A stretch of DNA of 64,000 nt from Ceratopteris richardii (Eukaryota; Streptophyta; Polypodiopsida; Polypodiales; Pteridaceae), in the NCBI GenBank assembly GCA_020310875.1, contig CM035407.1, forward strand, positions 92,702,632 to 92,766,631. The letters are read 5' to 3'. Of the stretch, positions 45,977 to 57,595 are shown in pieces. The notes under the pieces were generated by a model. It saw only the letters and a list, made by a program, of their open reading frames with translations. It was not told the DNA's origin and did not search any database. The translations under genes and the position numbers were made by a program. How positions within the stretch are numbered: position 1 is the stretch's first letter; each line of letters starts with the position of its first letter.

Positions 45977-48151
45977 ACGTGATACTTAGATATCACAAAT
46001 TAGGAGTCTTGATTAGGAAAATTAGGCCCTTCGAAAGTCAAGTGTTCACTTTTCTTGCTCATTGGAATGGCAAGAAAATAGAGCTGCTAGAAAATTTCCA
46101 TGATGAATTTAATTTTACGAAAACTTACAGAAATTCTAACAAGTGTAGATATATTCGTTAGCTTGGATTAAAGAAATCATGCATCCTAGTATCTTGATAA
46201 AGTTTCTTTTGGAAGTTTTTATCTGATTCTATACCCAAGACATGAAACAATTCAAATAAAATCAAATAGAACTTAAATCAATTGAACTTTTAAGTTCAAA
46301 GAATAGTTGATATGTTCCAACTTTGTGAAAATTCATGGAATTTTTTAGGTTTTTTCTTTGATTTTCATCACTTTTTAGGATGAAATCAAAGAAGTGAATA
46401 AACTTTAGCATCACTTAAATGTTAGTTGGATGCTAGGTTCCACGATTGCATCTCTAGTCAAGATGAAAGTTTTCAAAAAGTATGGAAACTTTATTGAGCA
46501 CTTTTTCTAAGGATGAGAAAAGTATGCTTGGTTTTGTGTAAGATAATTAGGGCTTAAAAAAAGAAACCCAAGTCAAAATAATATTTGGGAATCAAGATAT
46601 TTCCTAAAACATACGCGAAAGTAATCTTTGGGAATCAAGCTACTTCCTAAAGATAAACCAAAAAAAGGAAATAGTCTGGTTAACTATTTCACTGGTTAAA
46701 AAGGAATATCTTTTGGAGAAGACCAAGACTTAAAGATATATTGTTTGTCCAAAAGTCAAGATTTCATTTAAAAAGATTATTCCAATAAAGCAAAAGATTC
46801 CAAGATGAATCATTGACTTTAAGTTAGTATTATTTGATTCCTTGGCAGGAATCTAAAATTCTTGAAAGAAAAATCTCCCTAGATGTGAAACTGGAATCTT
46901 TCAAGTAAGTTTAATAGCAAGTAGTTCCCAATAATTCCCAAACCACTAGTATTGGTAATTAAGTCCAAATATTGATATAACCTATAGGTATATCAAACAT
47001 TCTTAGCTTTGGAATCGAAGAGGCATCAATGTATGCTTGGACTTAAGTTGAGTGAAAGATCTCTAAAACTCCCATGAGTAAGCGAAGACGTATTTGTTAG
47101 TTTAAGAGATCTTAATAATAAACTCTAAGTCTTTATTCTAATCACAAGGTCAACTAGACTTGATCAAGCTTGGCCATGATTGTCCAAGAACTTGAAATTG
47201 GAACTACTCTAAAGTTTACCCAAGTATGGCAATAAAACTCCTTTTGGGAATTATTCACTCAAGTTCCATTTATCCAATGGAAAATTGTGAAAATTTAAGT
47301 TGTTCCAAGTATGAATAGAATGAAGAAATTCCAAGAATTTGGTCTGCAACCATGAATATGATACTTAAGTCTTTGGAAGGTAAAACATAATGTTTTCCTA
47401 TCCTTAAAGGGATTTTTGGTACAAATCCAGAAAGCATGAGCGGATGCTTAGACTTTCGCAATAGAGAGATTCTTGTAAAGTCCTCACTAGGGTAGGTACC
47501 TAAAGCATTAGTAATAAAGGAATCTAAAGACAAGAAGTCATAAGCTCTTTTCACTACAAATTGGTCAAGAATAAACCAATTGAACTTGAATCTGTGAAAA
47601 TTCAAGTACTTAGAATTCTAATTGGCTTTCATTTAAAAATCCTAGAGAAATAGATATTCTATCAAGAGGTTTTCAAGTTTCCAAGGCAAAACACATGATT
47701 GTATGACAATCATGTAAAGGAATCAAAACCTAGAATATCAAGTTAGAGATAATGCGTGAAACTTCAAAATTCTTTTAAAGAGTTGAAGTGAAAAGGTACT
47801 CTATCAAGATATGTTTTGACTCTAGGATAAGTATCACCCACACATTAATGGGAATATGAAATAGGGTGGTATGGGACATCAAAGCTTATACTCAAATTGA
47901 TGTAGGAAAGATGGTATGGGACATCAGACTGTGGGATGATAATTATTATTTAGTCCTAGAATGGATTTTGAAGTTACATTTGAGCCTCAAGGAAACTAAA
48001 ACTTCAAACAAGAAGTTTAAATTGAAGGAGGATCAAAGTAGTATCTTGAAAGTAAAAGATATGAAGTAAATAACTTTCAAGATCTTCTTGGAAGGCTTCA
48101 AGATAAAGTGTTGTTGATTAAGGAATATTTGATAAAATTTTGAAGTAGGAC

Positions 48152-48275
48152 TTTACATTGAAATGATCCTTTCAACTAAGGAATAGACAGGCTTTGACAT
48201 TGAAATGATCTTTTCAACTAAGGAATAGACTGACTTTGACATTGAAATGATCCTTTCAACTAAGGAATAAACTAA
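48152..48275 (+). repeat. 42-bp tandem repeat, three copies
   Basis: Three head-to-tail units sharing the words ATTGAAATGATC, TTTTCAACTAAGG and AATAGAC, starting at 48152, 48193 and 48235. No CRISPR-like spacers; simple local amplification. Confidence 0.9.
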
Positions 48276-49784
48276 CGAAGTCAAGCAAAAAGGTTCCTAG
48301 TGTAACTTGGTAAATTCAATCCTTTGATTTGAAGAAATGCACAAGAATTGCATTCTCAGTAAAGAATCATAAAGATTGAAAATGACCTGAACTTAGTCTC
48401 AAATGGAGCATTATTTGAATAAAAAACGCATCAACAGAACTTCAGTGGGTCCACACACTAATGTTGGATACCACACTAGTATCTTGTGGCTAGATGATGT
48501 TTTAGATTTTCTCTGAATCTTTTTGAGAATCTAGCTTATTTCTCTTAAAGATAGAAAAAATGCTTTAATACCCTATTGAAACACATCTTTGAGAAGTGAA
48601 AGTCTCGAGTCATCTAGACTTTGACTCATAGCAAGTTTACGTATCTATGAAGTTTGAATTGGTTGAACAGAGGTTTAGTTCTTTCTTTCTCCTTTTTGAA
48701 TCTTTTGGATTTGGCTCAGATACGATATCTGATTCTTTTCACAAAAGTTAAGACTTAGCTGGTTAGAACCAGGTAACTAAATTAAACATCGTAGATAGAT
48801 GTTCTATACAAGAACCTTTTCAATCTTCAAAAAAAAGATAATTCCAAGATTGAATTATTCATTTGGATATGCTTCCAATTACTAGCATAACTCTCATGGT
48901 TTCCTAGAGTCCACTATATTCTAGAATAGAGAAGTTAGGAATTGCTCATCAGATTGACAGTTCCCAAGAACTTTTAGCACAAGTCTTTGAGAAAGTATCC
49001 TAAATTGGATAATTTTCATTTTGAATTTGAATTGTTCAAGTTATAGTATGGTTGACTCAAAGAAAATGGTAAAATTTCTCCTATAGTTTACATAGGATTT
49101 TTTAATCTCATTAGGATAAAGTAGTCCTCTAGTTGGGTAAAAAAAATCAAGTAACTATTGGATAAGAGTAAACCATTGAACAAACATCTAAGTTAGATAT
49201 TTGGGACAACCAAAATTCAAGTTCTCCAAACCAAATTCAAGTGAATGAAGAGTTCTCAAAGTCTTATGAGGGATAAGAATCCCACCTTTGTTACTAAGTC
49301 CATGCACCAATCATGGATAGAAATGGACTAGTAATTTGAATCCACCCAATTCACATGTTTGTGCCTAGATCGCACCTAGTAAAAAGTGTGAATTAATCAG
49401 GGGTGTTTTCAGATCCAACCTTATTATTCATTCACTACTTTGTACTTTGACCAGTTTATCAAAGTGCAAAGCAAGATAGTGTTTTGAATCGTTTGGACAG
49501 GGATGCCATCATAGAGATGAGACATGTTCTTCCAGTTCTAGAACATGACCATGTTCTTTCGATTTTAGAACATGAGGCTCGAGGGTTTCCTACAATATGT
49601 ATATAGAATTATTTTCAAGGATGAAAATATTTTCCAAGGGAGGAAGAATGTATAAGTAAGTCTATGATCTAAGGGTCCGGCCGGTTTAGACAAATCTCAA
49701 ATCGGACACCATTTGGTCTCTTGTATGTATGACCAAAGATCTTGAGTCTAGACTTACTAGAAGCCATTTACTCTTCTAAACAAC

Positions 49785-49862
49785 TGATCCACTTAGCTTA
49801 GTGGTTAAGTCTCAAGGATGTGAAGGAGGAGGTCTTGTGTTCAATCTCCATGGGGTACATGG
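49785..49862 (+). repeat. tRNA-derived SINE-like head
   Basis: TAGCTTAGTGG at 49794-49804 fits the pol III A-box, and GTTCAATCTCC at 49839-49849 fits a slightly diverged B-box. About 34 bases separate them, as in tRNA-derived SINEs. The stretch GGAGGTCTTGTGTTCAA is typical of plant SINE heads. A cloverleaf is not evident, so it is not a working tRNA gene. The 3' end of the SINE is not defined. It lies in the LTR-like end of T. Confidence 0.55.
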
Positions 49863-50089
49863 GGAGAGTATTTTGCCCAAAGAGATCTAGAGCCTTCTAG
49901 AAGCATCCACTTGAGTTAACTCGAGTTAACTGGGACACTTGAAAAACATGCACTTACATGGCCGACACATGGATGGTTAGTATCCACCTTCCTAAGAAGG
50001 CAGTCTCCTAGAGAGAGCTATATATAGAGGCATTTGGTTGGGAGAAGAGTCATCTCTCTAGCACATGGTAGTCATAATGTTAGTTTGTC

Positions 50090-51172
50090 TTGCACATATT
50101 CTTCTCAGCCATCAAGGCTCTTGCTATTTCTGCAATATGTATATTTTGGTGTTTAGCAATGCCATTCTATTGTGGTGTACTTGTATGAAACCTGATGTCA
50201 AATTCCATGGATTTTAAGAAGATTTCTCAAATCATTTGGCATGCATTCACCTCCTCCATCATACCTTAATGTTTGAATATACTTTCTTGTCTATTTTTCC
50301 ACCATAGCTTTACAATTCTAGAAGTGAGTAGACACCTCACTCTTCTCTTTCATGAAGTATACCGATACTTTTCGTGTATGGTCATCAATGAAAGTAACAT
50401 AAAACCTACAACTACCCATAGATGTGGTCTTTTCAGGACCCCAAAGATTTTTAGGTAACTCACTAGCATGCTTTTCATGCGAAATTGATGCTCTTGATTG
50501 TTTACCAAATTGATAGGCTGCACATAGCTTTTGCATCTCTGCAACCTTGAAATTCGGTAGTCCATTGACAATCTCTTTTGATTGTATCAATTTTCACCTC
50601 TACAAGTTTGCATGTGAAATTTGTTTATGCCAAATCTCTATATCAACAATAACTCCTGGCTGGATTCATTTCAAGAATTTTCACATTTAAGGTGAACATC
50701 CTACCTACTTTGTTTCCTTTGGCAATCAATCTTCTATCAAGTTGCTTGTAGTCTTCTACATATAACCCATTAGCATTGAACCTAACTTGTAATCCTTGGT
50801 CAACCATTTGTCCAACAGAAACCAGATTTTTTGTTACAGCTGGAACATGCAGCACATCAACAAGATGTTTTACCTTCCCATCCTCCATAGATAGTGCTAT
50901 GTTTCTTGTATGCTCGATAAGGTGTGATGTGTCATCACCTATTTCAACATATCCAAGAATTGGCAATTTCTACAAACTACTAAACCATTCTACATGATTG
51001 GTGATGTGATTTTAATCACCTGAATCAACATATCAGACACTACCATTCGATTTTGAAACATCAACAGACATCATATTCATTTTGCTGATGTTGGACTGAA
51101 TCTTGGTGAGGAAGTTGTTCTTGTCCAACTTATCGCTCATAAGCTAACTCATTTCATCCTTGTTTGCCATTT
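50090..51172 (-). pseudogene. gag-pol remains of copia J
   Basis: The integrase zinc-binding part reads CAAYQFGKQSRASISH near 50475-50525, and the core reads FYVTFIDDHTRKVSVYFMKE near 50345-50405. GAG-pre-integrase text (HVPAVTKNLVSVGQMVDQGL) lies near 50780-50850. A degenerate protease DSG box lies near 51010-51035. The wording parallels I and K closely. Confidence 0.78.
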
Positions 51173-51621
51173 CTATGGCATTTCACAACAGTGCAAAAAC
51201 ACTACAAGCAGTACTTCTGCTTGAACACTATCACACTTTGATGTGATAGTTGGATCTCCAAAAAACATTGTTTTCGTGTATCAACAGTACACAGAATTGC
51301 TTGAAATTGTTTACCTAGAATATTTGAGTGTTTTCATATAGGATGCAAGTTACAATTTTGCAAAGTGGCCTCGTTTTTTCATGGGATCCACCTTGGGATC
51401 TTAAAATGGAGGTGAAGATGGCTCTGAAATAAAAATATGACGAAAATGAGTGACCTTAAAGGGATAATTCTTGAAACTATTTTGATGCCTTATACCTTCA
51501 CACCAATTTTTGTAGAAATCTGAGGTCGTTTGTGAACCATGCTTTCCCCATGCATTCTCGTAGACTCTTCACCATCGGCTTTCTCCATGAGCTCTCTACA
51601 ACCACAGTGGCTCTGATTCCA

Positions 51622-51999
51622 TGTCAGGAGAAAGGATGAAAGGAAGAGAGCACACACACACACACTCTCTCTCTCACACAATCAAAGAGGCACACACACA
51701 TAGATTGAGGCAAGGAAGAAAATGATCTTCTTCTTCTTCTTCTATTACATAAAAGGAATGTAAAAGAATGACTAAAACAACAATACAAGTGCAATATATA
51801 AAGAATAGTATATAAGGAAATTCCTAATGTCCACAACTGAGTGAGCTAGAAAGAAACAAATGTTCCATCACTCTCCATTGATAAATATAGTAAAGAAGTA
51901 TCCCTACATATATTGACATGAACACTATACATGTAAGATAAATGAAAAATTTATATGTGTGAACCTACATCATCAAATATTGAGCTTGATATCTCAACA
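51622..51999 (-). repeat. LTR of copia J
   Basis: 378 bases, TG...CA; sense start TGTTGAGATATCAAGC. Contains CA and CT microsatellites (51649-51680) and a TATA-like motif near 51794-51802. Aligns with the LTRs of I and K. Confidence 0.8.
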
Positions 52000-52160
52000 C
52001 CATCAAGCATTTCTCTATCTAATGAATAAGCCTTGCAATATAGATAGATTATTAAGATGGTTTCTCTTACTAATGGAATATGATTTCAAAGTAATATTCA
52101 AGAAAGGAAAGGCCTACCTTTGGGCGGATCATCTTTCATGACTAACCTCTAGAGAAGGCG
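52000..52160 (+). pseudogene. Gypsy RNase H remnant V
   Basis: Plus-strand frame reads LLRWFLLLMEYDFKVIFKKG near 52050-52105, then KAYLWADHLS to 52141; this is the end of the gypsy RNase H domain (compare the family pattern RW...EYDF...KPG...ADHLSR). Only about 50 residues remain. It sits between J and U. Fossil. Confidence 0.7.
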
Positions 52161-52737
52161 TACTTAATGAATTTCTAGCTGCAAGAATTGAAGATGGTGA
52201 AGGATTGGGAGGAAAGGAATAGGAGAGCTATCTTCTACATATCACATGTAATCTCTAACACTATGATTGGCCATATAGTAGGGTTTGATCATGCTAGAGA
52301 TGTTTGGCAGGCTTTAGAGAAGATATATGCCACTTCCACAAGAAGAAAAAAAATGTAGCTTAATAATGAAGTCCATTCTTTGAAGAAGGGTAGTGGTCAA
52401 TCTATTATTGACTACACCTTGAGGGTGAAGGATTTGAGGGAGCAATTGGCATCCATTGGTTGCAAAGTAGATGAGGAAGACTTTAGTAGATTACTCTCAA
52501 TGGGTTGAGAGGGGAAGACAAGTGGAAACCCCTCATTATCTTGTATAGCGATCCTCTACCAACTATTGAGGAGTTGATCCCACACCTAGTGGCAGAAGAG
52601 GTTGCCATAAGAGACACATCCAAGAAGCATGGTCACTCACAGGTCCTATATGCTAGCAAAGGTAAAGGCAAGAGTGGCAAGAAGGGGAAAGGAGGAAAAA
52701 GCAAGTGGAAGCAATCCAAGGAAGAAGCAAACTTGTA
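52161..52737 (+). pseudogene. Copia gag remnant U
   Basis: Plus-strand gag text of the L type: HVISNTMIGHIVGFDHARDV near 52240-52300, LEKIYATSTRR near 52315-52348, then KDLREQLASIGCKVDEEDF near 52428-52486 and a basic end (KGKGKSGKKGKGGKSKWKQS) near 52663-52720. Sister copy of L. It stops where copia K begins. Broken, few breaks. Confidence 0.75.
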
Positions 52738-55097
52738 ACCCCTCATAGATGTGGTCTTTGCAGGACCTCAAACATTTGTATGTACTATTTCTAGCACATT
52801 CTTAGTAACATGCTTGTCATGCAAAAATGATGCTCTTCACTTTTTACCAAATTGACATGTTGCACATACCTTTTGCATCTTTGCAACCTTGAATTCCATT
52901 GGAATCTCATTTGATTGTCAATTTCCACCTTTGCAAATTTGCATGTCTGATTTGCTTCTATCAGACTTCTATATCAGCAATAACTCTTGCACCTTTTGCA
53001 GACATGGCTGCATTCAATTCAAACATTTTGACATTTAAGGTGAACATCCTACGGGCTTTGTTTCCTTTGGCACTTAATCTTCCATCTTGTTTGTACTCTT
53101 CTACATATAACCCATCAACATTGAACCTGATCTGTAATCCTTGGTCAAACATTTTTCCAAGATAAACTAGATTCTTTGCTATATTTGGAACATAAAGCAC
53201 ATCAGCTAGGTGTTTTACTTTCCCATCCTCCATAGACAGTTCTATGTTTTCTTGTATGCTCGATAGGATGTGATGTGTCATCACGTGTTTCAAGATATCC
53301 AGGAACTAGCAATTTTTGCAAAAAATTAAATCATTCCACATGACTATTCATGTAATTTGAAGCACTTGAGTCAACACATTACCATTCGATTTTGAAACAT
53401 TAGCAGACATCATATTCATCATGTGATGTTGGACCATGAACAACTTCTCAAAATCATCTACACTTGTGGATGCATATTTGTTTTGTTGCCTTCTGTTATT
53501 TGGATTCTTTAACGTGCAATCCCATTCAAAGTGTCTAGGTTTACCACAATTCCAAAATCCTTTACTACCATTACCTCAATCATTTCTTTGGAAATTTGTG
53601 TATCCTCTTTGGCTCCCCCTACCTGGAAACTATCCTCTAACTCCTAGATGATTTGGATGTTGACCTTGGTCTTGGTTACTGTTTCCTCCTCCACTTCCAA
53701 AACCTCTACCTCTGCCTCTTCCTCTACCACAATAGAATACCTACTTAGAACAAGGTTTTCCTTTGGAGTTTGAGTCCTCCCTAAGATTCTTTTATTCAAT
53801 AATCAACATGGATACAAGATTAACAAGCTTCTGAATATTTTCCTAGGTCTATATAGAAGTTTTGAACTGCTTATATGCAGCTCCTAAACCATGAAGACAC
53901 ACTTCCACCTTATCATCATTATCTACATTCACGTTTGTAGATGCAAGTGACTCACATATGCTTTTGATTTTCAGGGTCTAGTCACTTACCAACATGCCCC
54001 TTTTTTTCTAGTGTACGTAGCTCATTCTTGAATTGCAACTTTCGTGGCTTTGTATTGGTCTCACACAATGTGACCAAACTATTCCAAGCCTCTTCTAGAG
54101 TCCTAGCATCTTGTATGTGCGCAATCATGCTATCCTGTATGCTAATAGATAGCCAATACATTACCTTTTGTGATCCTTGATTCCATTCTTCACATGCCCT
54201 TAACTGGTCCACAGTCTGATTCCTCTCTAATAACTGTTGAGCATTTTTGTTATCTCCTTTGATGTACCTCCAATAGGCTTTTCCCATCATGAAATTTATC
54301 ATTCTAAATCTCCAAGCATGAAATTTGTTTTTGTCTTGCTTATCACTCATAGGTTGACTCATTCCATCTTCACTTGCCATTTCTACAACAATTCGCAACA
54401 TTACAAAAAAACTAGAAGTAGTACCTTTGCTTGAATATGGTCACACTGTGACATGACAATTAGATCTCATAAATACACAATTTTTGTGTATCAACAATAG
54501 ATAGAATCACTTGAAATTATGGAGCTTGAATACTTGGGTACTTCTGAATAGAATGCAAGTTATAGTTTTTCAAAATTGTCTAGATTTTTCTATGGGCCCC
54601 ACATTTGCGGGATAAAATCGAGGTCTTGATGGCTACAAAATAGAAATTGGAGCAAATCAAGTGACATGTAAGGGATAAATCTCAAAAATTTTTTGATGCC
54701 TTCTACCTTCATGCCAATTTTTGTAGCAATCTAAGATGGTTTGTTAATCACGGGTCATAAGGAAGGGGATAAGAAAGAGACCTCACTCACACACTAACAT
54801 GCTCAAAGAGAAGCACACACACATATTGAGACAAGGAAGAATGCTCTTCCTCTTCTTCTACTACATAAAAGGAATATACAAGAATGGCTAATATAACAAT
54901 GCAGCTAATGCAATGTATAAAGAATAGTTCACAAGGAAAAACCTAATGTCTGCAAATGAGTGAGCTCGCAATAAAAAAGTGTGGCATCACTGTCGATAGA
55001 TAAATCTAGTAAGGCTTACTAAAGTGTCCCTGACATGTAGTGACATGACCACTATACATCTCAAAGAAATGAAAAAGTGATACATGTCATCCTTGAC
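52738..55097 (-). mobile_element. Copia element K (same family as I and J)
   Basis: Minus-strand copia remnant: integrase start, GAG-pre-integrase (about 52960-53300), protease-side and zinc-knuckle text (53340-53740), gag (about 53800-54380), leader and an LTR part (about 54767-55097). Parallel to I over its length. Copia N begins at its right edge. Broken, about ten breaks. Confidence 0.8.
52899..54380 (-). pseudogene. gag-pol remains of copia K
   Basis: Gag opens MASEDGMSQPMSDKQDKNKF at 54380 and continues HAWRFRMINFMMGKAYWRYI. The central gag reads MIAHIQDARTLEEAWNSLV near 54055-54130. The pre-integrase part reads VPNIAKNLVYLGKMFDQGLQ near 53125-53185. Each stretch matches I with moderate divergence. 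Confidence 0.8.
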
Positions 55098-56164
55098 TGA
55101 TGGAGGAGATGGTGAATAGATTCGAGAGATGAAGTGGTGCTGCAAAATCGTGGTTCACACTAGCCAAGAGCAAGTTGTGGAGAGTAGAGTAGAGCCTTTG
55201 AGCTTCCCAAAAATCATAAATAATCACCTAAGAGCTTTGGAGTATGATCTTGTAATCAAATGATCAAAATAGATGAGTAGAAAATTCAATTATGAGTTAA
55301 GACTTGCTATTTTGGTCTCTACACATGTTTAGTAAAATGAACAGTGCTCTCAACCTACTAGAAATTGATCAAATTCATTTTGGAAGTACCTAATTAACTT
55401 AGAAAACTACCAATCACAAGCTATTTCACTTGAAATGATCAAGTGTACTCTGAGAAATAAACTTATCAAGTTAAGGATGCATCTCGACAATTTTGGGCTT
55501 TAAGAGTATGCAAACCAGTGAGTAGAGTTGTGAAGATACCTTGACATGAAGAAAACAAATGATAATGAAACTCTGTAGCTATAAAATAGAGCGTATGATG
55601 AATCTATACAACTTTAAATCACATCGAATGATCAAATATGCACTAAGAAACAAGTCTGAGAAGATCACTGTTCAGAGATGAACTTGACAAAGATGTGAAG
55701 TAGAGATGTGATCAATGTATATGTATTAAATCACATAGAACTATAATCACATTGGAAATTTATAATTGCACAATGTGAGGGTAGTGATGGAGCTATATAA
55801 TAAGCTCACTAATTATAGAGAACTCCTCTCAAATGATCTCCAAATCGGGCTCACTTGCATGGGGGATTTTGATCCATTTTTATAGCTAGAGTTGGAGCCA
55901 ACTTTTGAATCCAAATTCAAGTTCTTACCATAAAGTGAATCCTACACTTTAGGATGTACTTTATCATCAATCAACTACCAAGTAATTCAAGATTGGATTC
56001 CTCCGAACTCCACGTGAGAGTAGTGCAATTAACATATGCACTTTTACAAGGATAAAAGTAAATTGCTTTTTTTACAAAGGAATAGTCATATGTGGCTTCA
56101 ACAGACTATATGAAGTGAATACTAATTGTCCAAGTATGTTGGATTGGATTCATTTGCACCAACA
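55098..56164 (-). repeat. 3' LTR of copia N
   Basis: About 1,067 bases; sense start TGTTGGTGCAAATG, plus-strand left end TGATGGAGG. A TATAAAAA-like motif (sense) lies near 55876-55884. Size and termini resemble the LTRs of A and B. Confidence 0.75.
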
Positions 56165-56212
56165 ACTCCCCCTCAGGCCTAACATTCTTGTTCTTCATTT
56201 CTCTTTGATATC

Positions 56213-57381
56213 CTACAACCCAATCATCATCTTGAACCTGTTCATCTTAGTTCCATCCAAAGATTTTGTTAGCATATCTACAAATTGCAAATTGGTTGAT
56301 ACATAGGACAATTGGATGTCCTTGCTAAGTAGGTTCTCTCTTAAATAATGATAGTGCACTTCAATGTGCTTAATCCTTGCATGATATATAGGATTAGCAG
56401 CCAAATGAAGTGAACTAGTGTTATCTTCGAAGATCATTGGAGTATAAGAATGTAATCCCAAATCTATGTAAAGTAGCTTGAGCCACATAGCCTCCTTTGT
56501 TGCATTCTCTAAGTCTTTATATTTTGCTTCAGATAATGACATGCCATAGTTGGTTGTTTCTTTGATGACCATGAAATTAGCTTTGAACCTACAAAAGATA
56601 AGTAGCCATAAGTGCTGCTCCTTTCATCTTTCGAGCCAGCCCAATTTGCATGAGAATATAGCTTGATATCCAAGTCAAATGTGAATGGATAAAATAGTCC
56701 ATTTATAGTAGGCTTTAGATAGTTCAAGATCCTCTTGGTAGCTTCCATGTGAGGTTTTCTTAGTGTATGCATAAATTGGCTTAATGTACTTACTCCATAA
56801 CATATGTCCACTCTTTTTAGGGTTGCATAATTGAGAATCCCAACAAGCCTTTGATAACTTGTAATATCTTCAAGGATTTCTCCCTCATGATAACTAAATT
56901 TGTGGTTGAGTTCTATGGGTATACCTGCAACTTTAGTGTTCTCCATCTTGAATTTGACTAATATATCATGAATGTACTTCCTATGAGTAATAAAGACTCC
57001 AGATTCTGAATATACAAGTTCTTATCCAAGAAATTATGTTAACAAACCAAGGTAACTGATTTTAAACTCTTCCATCATTTGTGCTTTTATGAACAAAGAA
57101 GAATCTTCTTTGCTAGCAACAAATCCTTGATCCTGGAAATATGTGATAAGCCTATGGTTCCAAGCTCTAGGAGCTTGCTTTAAATCATAGAGTGATTTCC
57201 TTAATTTGCATACATAATTTGATTTGTCTTTTTCTTCATACCTTGGTGGTTGAGCCATGTAGATTTCTTCTGAGATCCATCCATTTAGGAATGCATTTTT
57301 AACATCTAACTGATACAAGTTCCAATTCTTTGAAGCAACAATACTTACTAAAACTCTAATTTTTGGCATCTTAGGCACAAT
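56213..57381 (-). pseudogene. RT-RNase H remains of copia N
   Basis: RT: MPKIRVLVSIVASKNWN near 57320-57372, YQLDVKNAFLNGWISEEIYM near 57260-57320 and YVCKLRKSLYDLKQAPRAWN near 57155-57215. RNase H text YSHANWAGSKDERSSTYGYL lies near 56605-56665, and ANPIYHARIKHIEVHYHYL near 56345-56405. Very close to B in wording. Confidence 0.82.
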
Positions 57382-57595
57382 TGTGAGAAGTCGAGAATGA
57401 CATGCCTGGGACTCACCTCCTAGCCTATTTATAGCCCTTGCCTAGTCACCATCTAGAGTTCTCTCTAAGGCCCCTCTACTCATCTGGCCATCATGAGTAG
57501 GTACCTCGTATGAACTCTCTGGCTTTTGGCCTTGGCTATCCCCCGAGCAAGGAACATCTCGTTCCTCCAAGCATGTACATCTCTGGAATATAACA
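57382..57595 (-). repeat. Candidate LTR of an unidentified element O
   Basis: The plus strand starts TGTGAGAAG and ends ATAACA next to CTCTCTCCCCCTTAG, which in sense is a polypurine tract followed by TGTTATATTCC. That is the signature of a minus-strand LTR element's 3' end with a short LTR of about 210 bases. No second copy in the window. Moderate to low certainty. Confidence 0.45.

Larger units (their letters stand above)
45901..50070 (+). mobile_element. Element-like stretch T without recognisable coding part
   Basis: About 4.2 kb of AT-rich sequence. I see no retroelement or host protein motif in any frame. The right end looks like the 3' end of an LTR element on the plus strand: a polypurine tract (AAGGGAGGAAGAA near 49635-49648), a TG start at 49649, and a TATA box (CTATATATAGAGG, 50020-50032) before copia J begins near 50070. 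Internal short tandem repeats lie at 46575-46660 and 48152-48275. It could be a large non-coding LTR derivative (LARD-like) or a decayed gypsy. Low certainty. Confidence 0.4.
50070..51999 (-). mobile_element. Copia element J (same family as I and K)
   Basis: Minus-strand copia remnant: integrase (about 50090-50590), GAG-pre-integrase (50590-50966), protease and gag start (to about 51172), leader, primer site (51609-51621) and LTR (51622-51999). Sequence runs parallel to I (2885-4964) throughout. Broken, several breaks. Confidence 0.82.
55098..57381 (-). mobile_element. Copia element N, 3' part
   Basis: Minus-strand Ty1/copia remnant with 3' LTR (55098-56164), polypurine tract (GGCCTGAGGGGGAGT in sense, 56165-56180), RNase H and RT parts. 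It is closely related to B. The adjacent sequence beyond 57381 has the look of another LTR end (O). Broken, several breaks. Confidence 0.82.

Noticed and set aside
48152-48275. CRISPR-like repeat array
   Set aside because: Units are head-to-tail with no unique spacers, and the context is a plant retroelement region.
49785-49862. Functional tRNA gene
   Set aside because: A- and B-box-like motifs are present but no acceptor or anticodon stem pairing is apparent; SINE-like head is the better reading.
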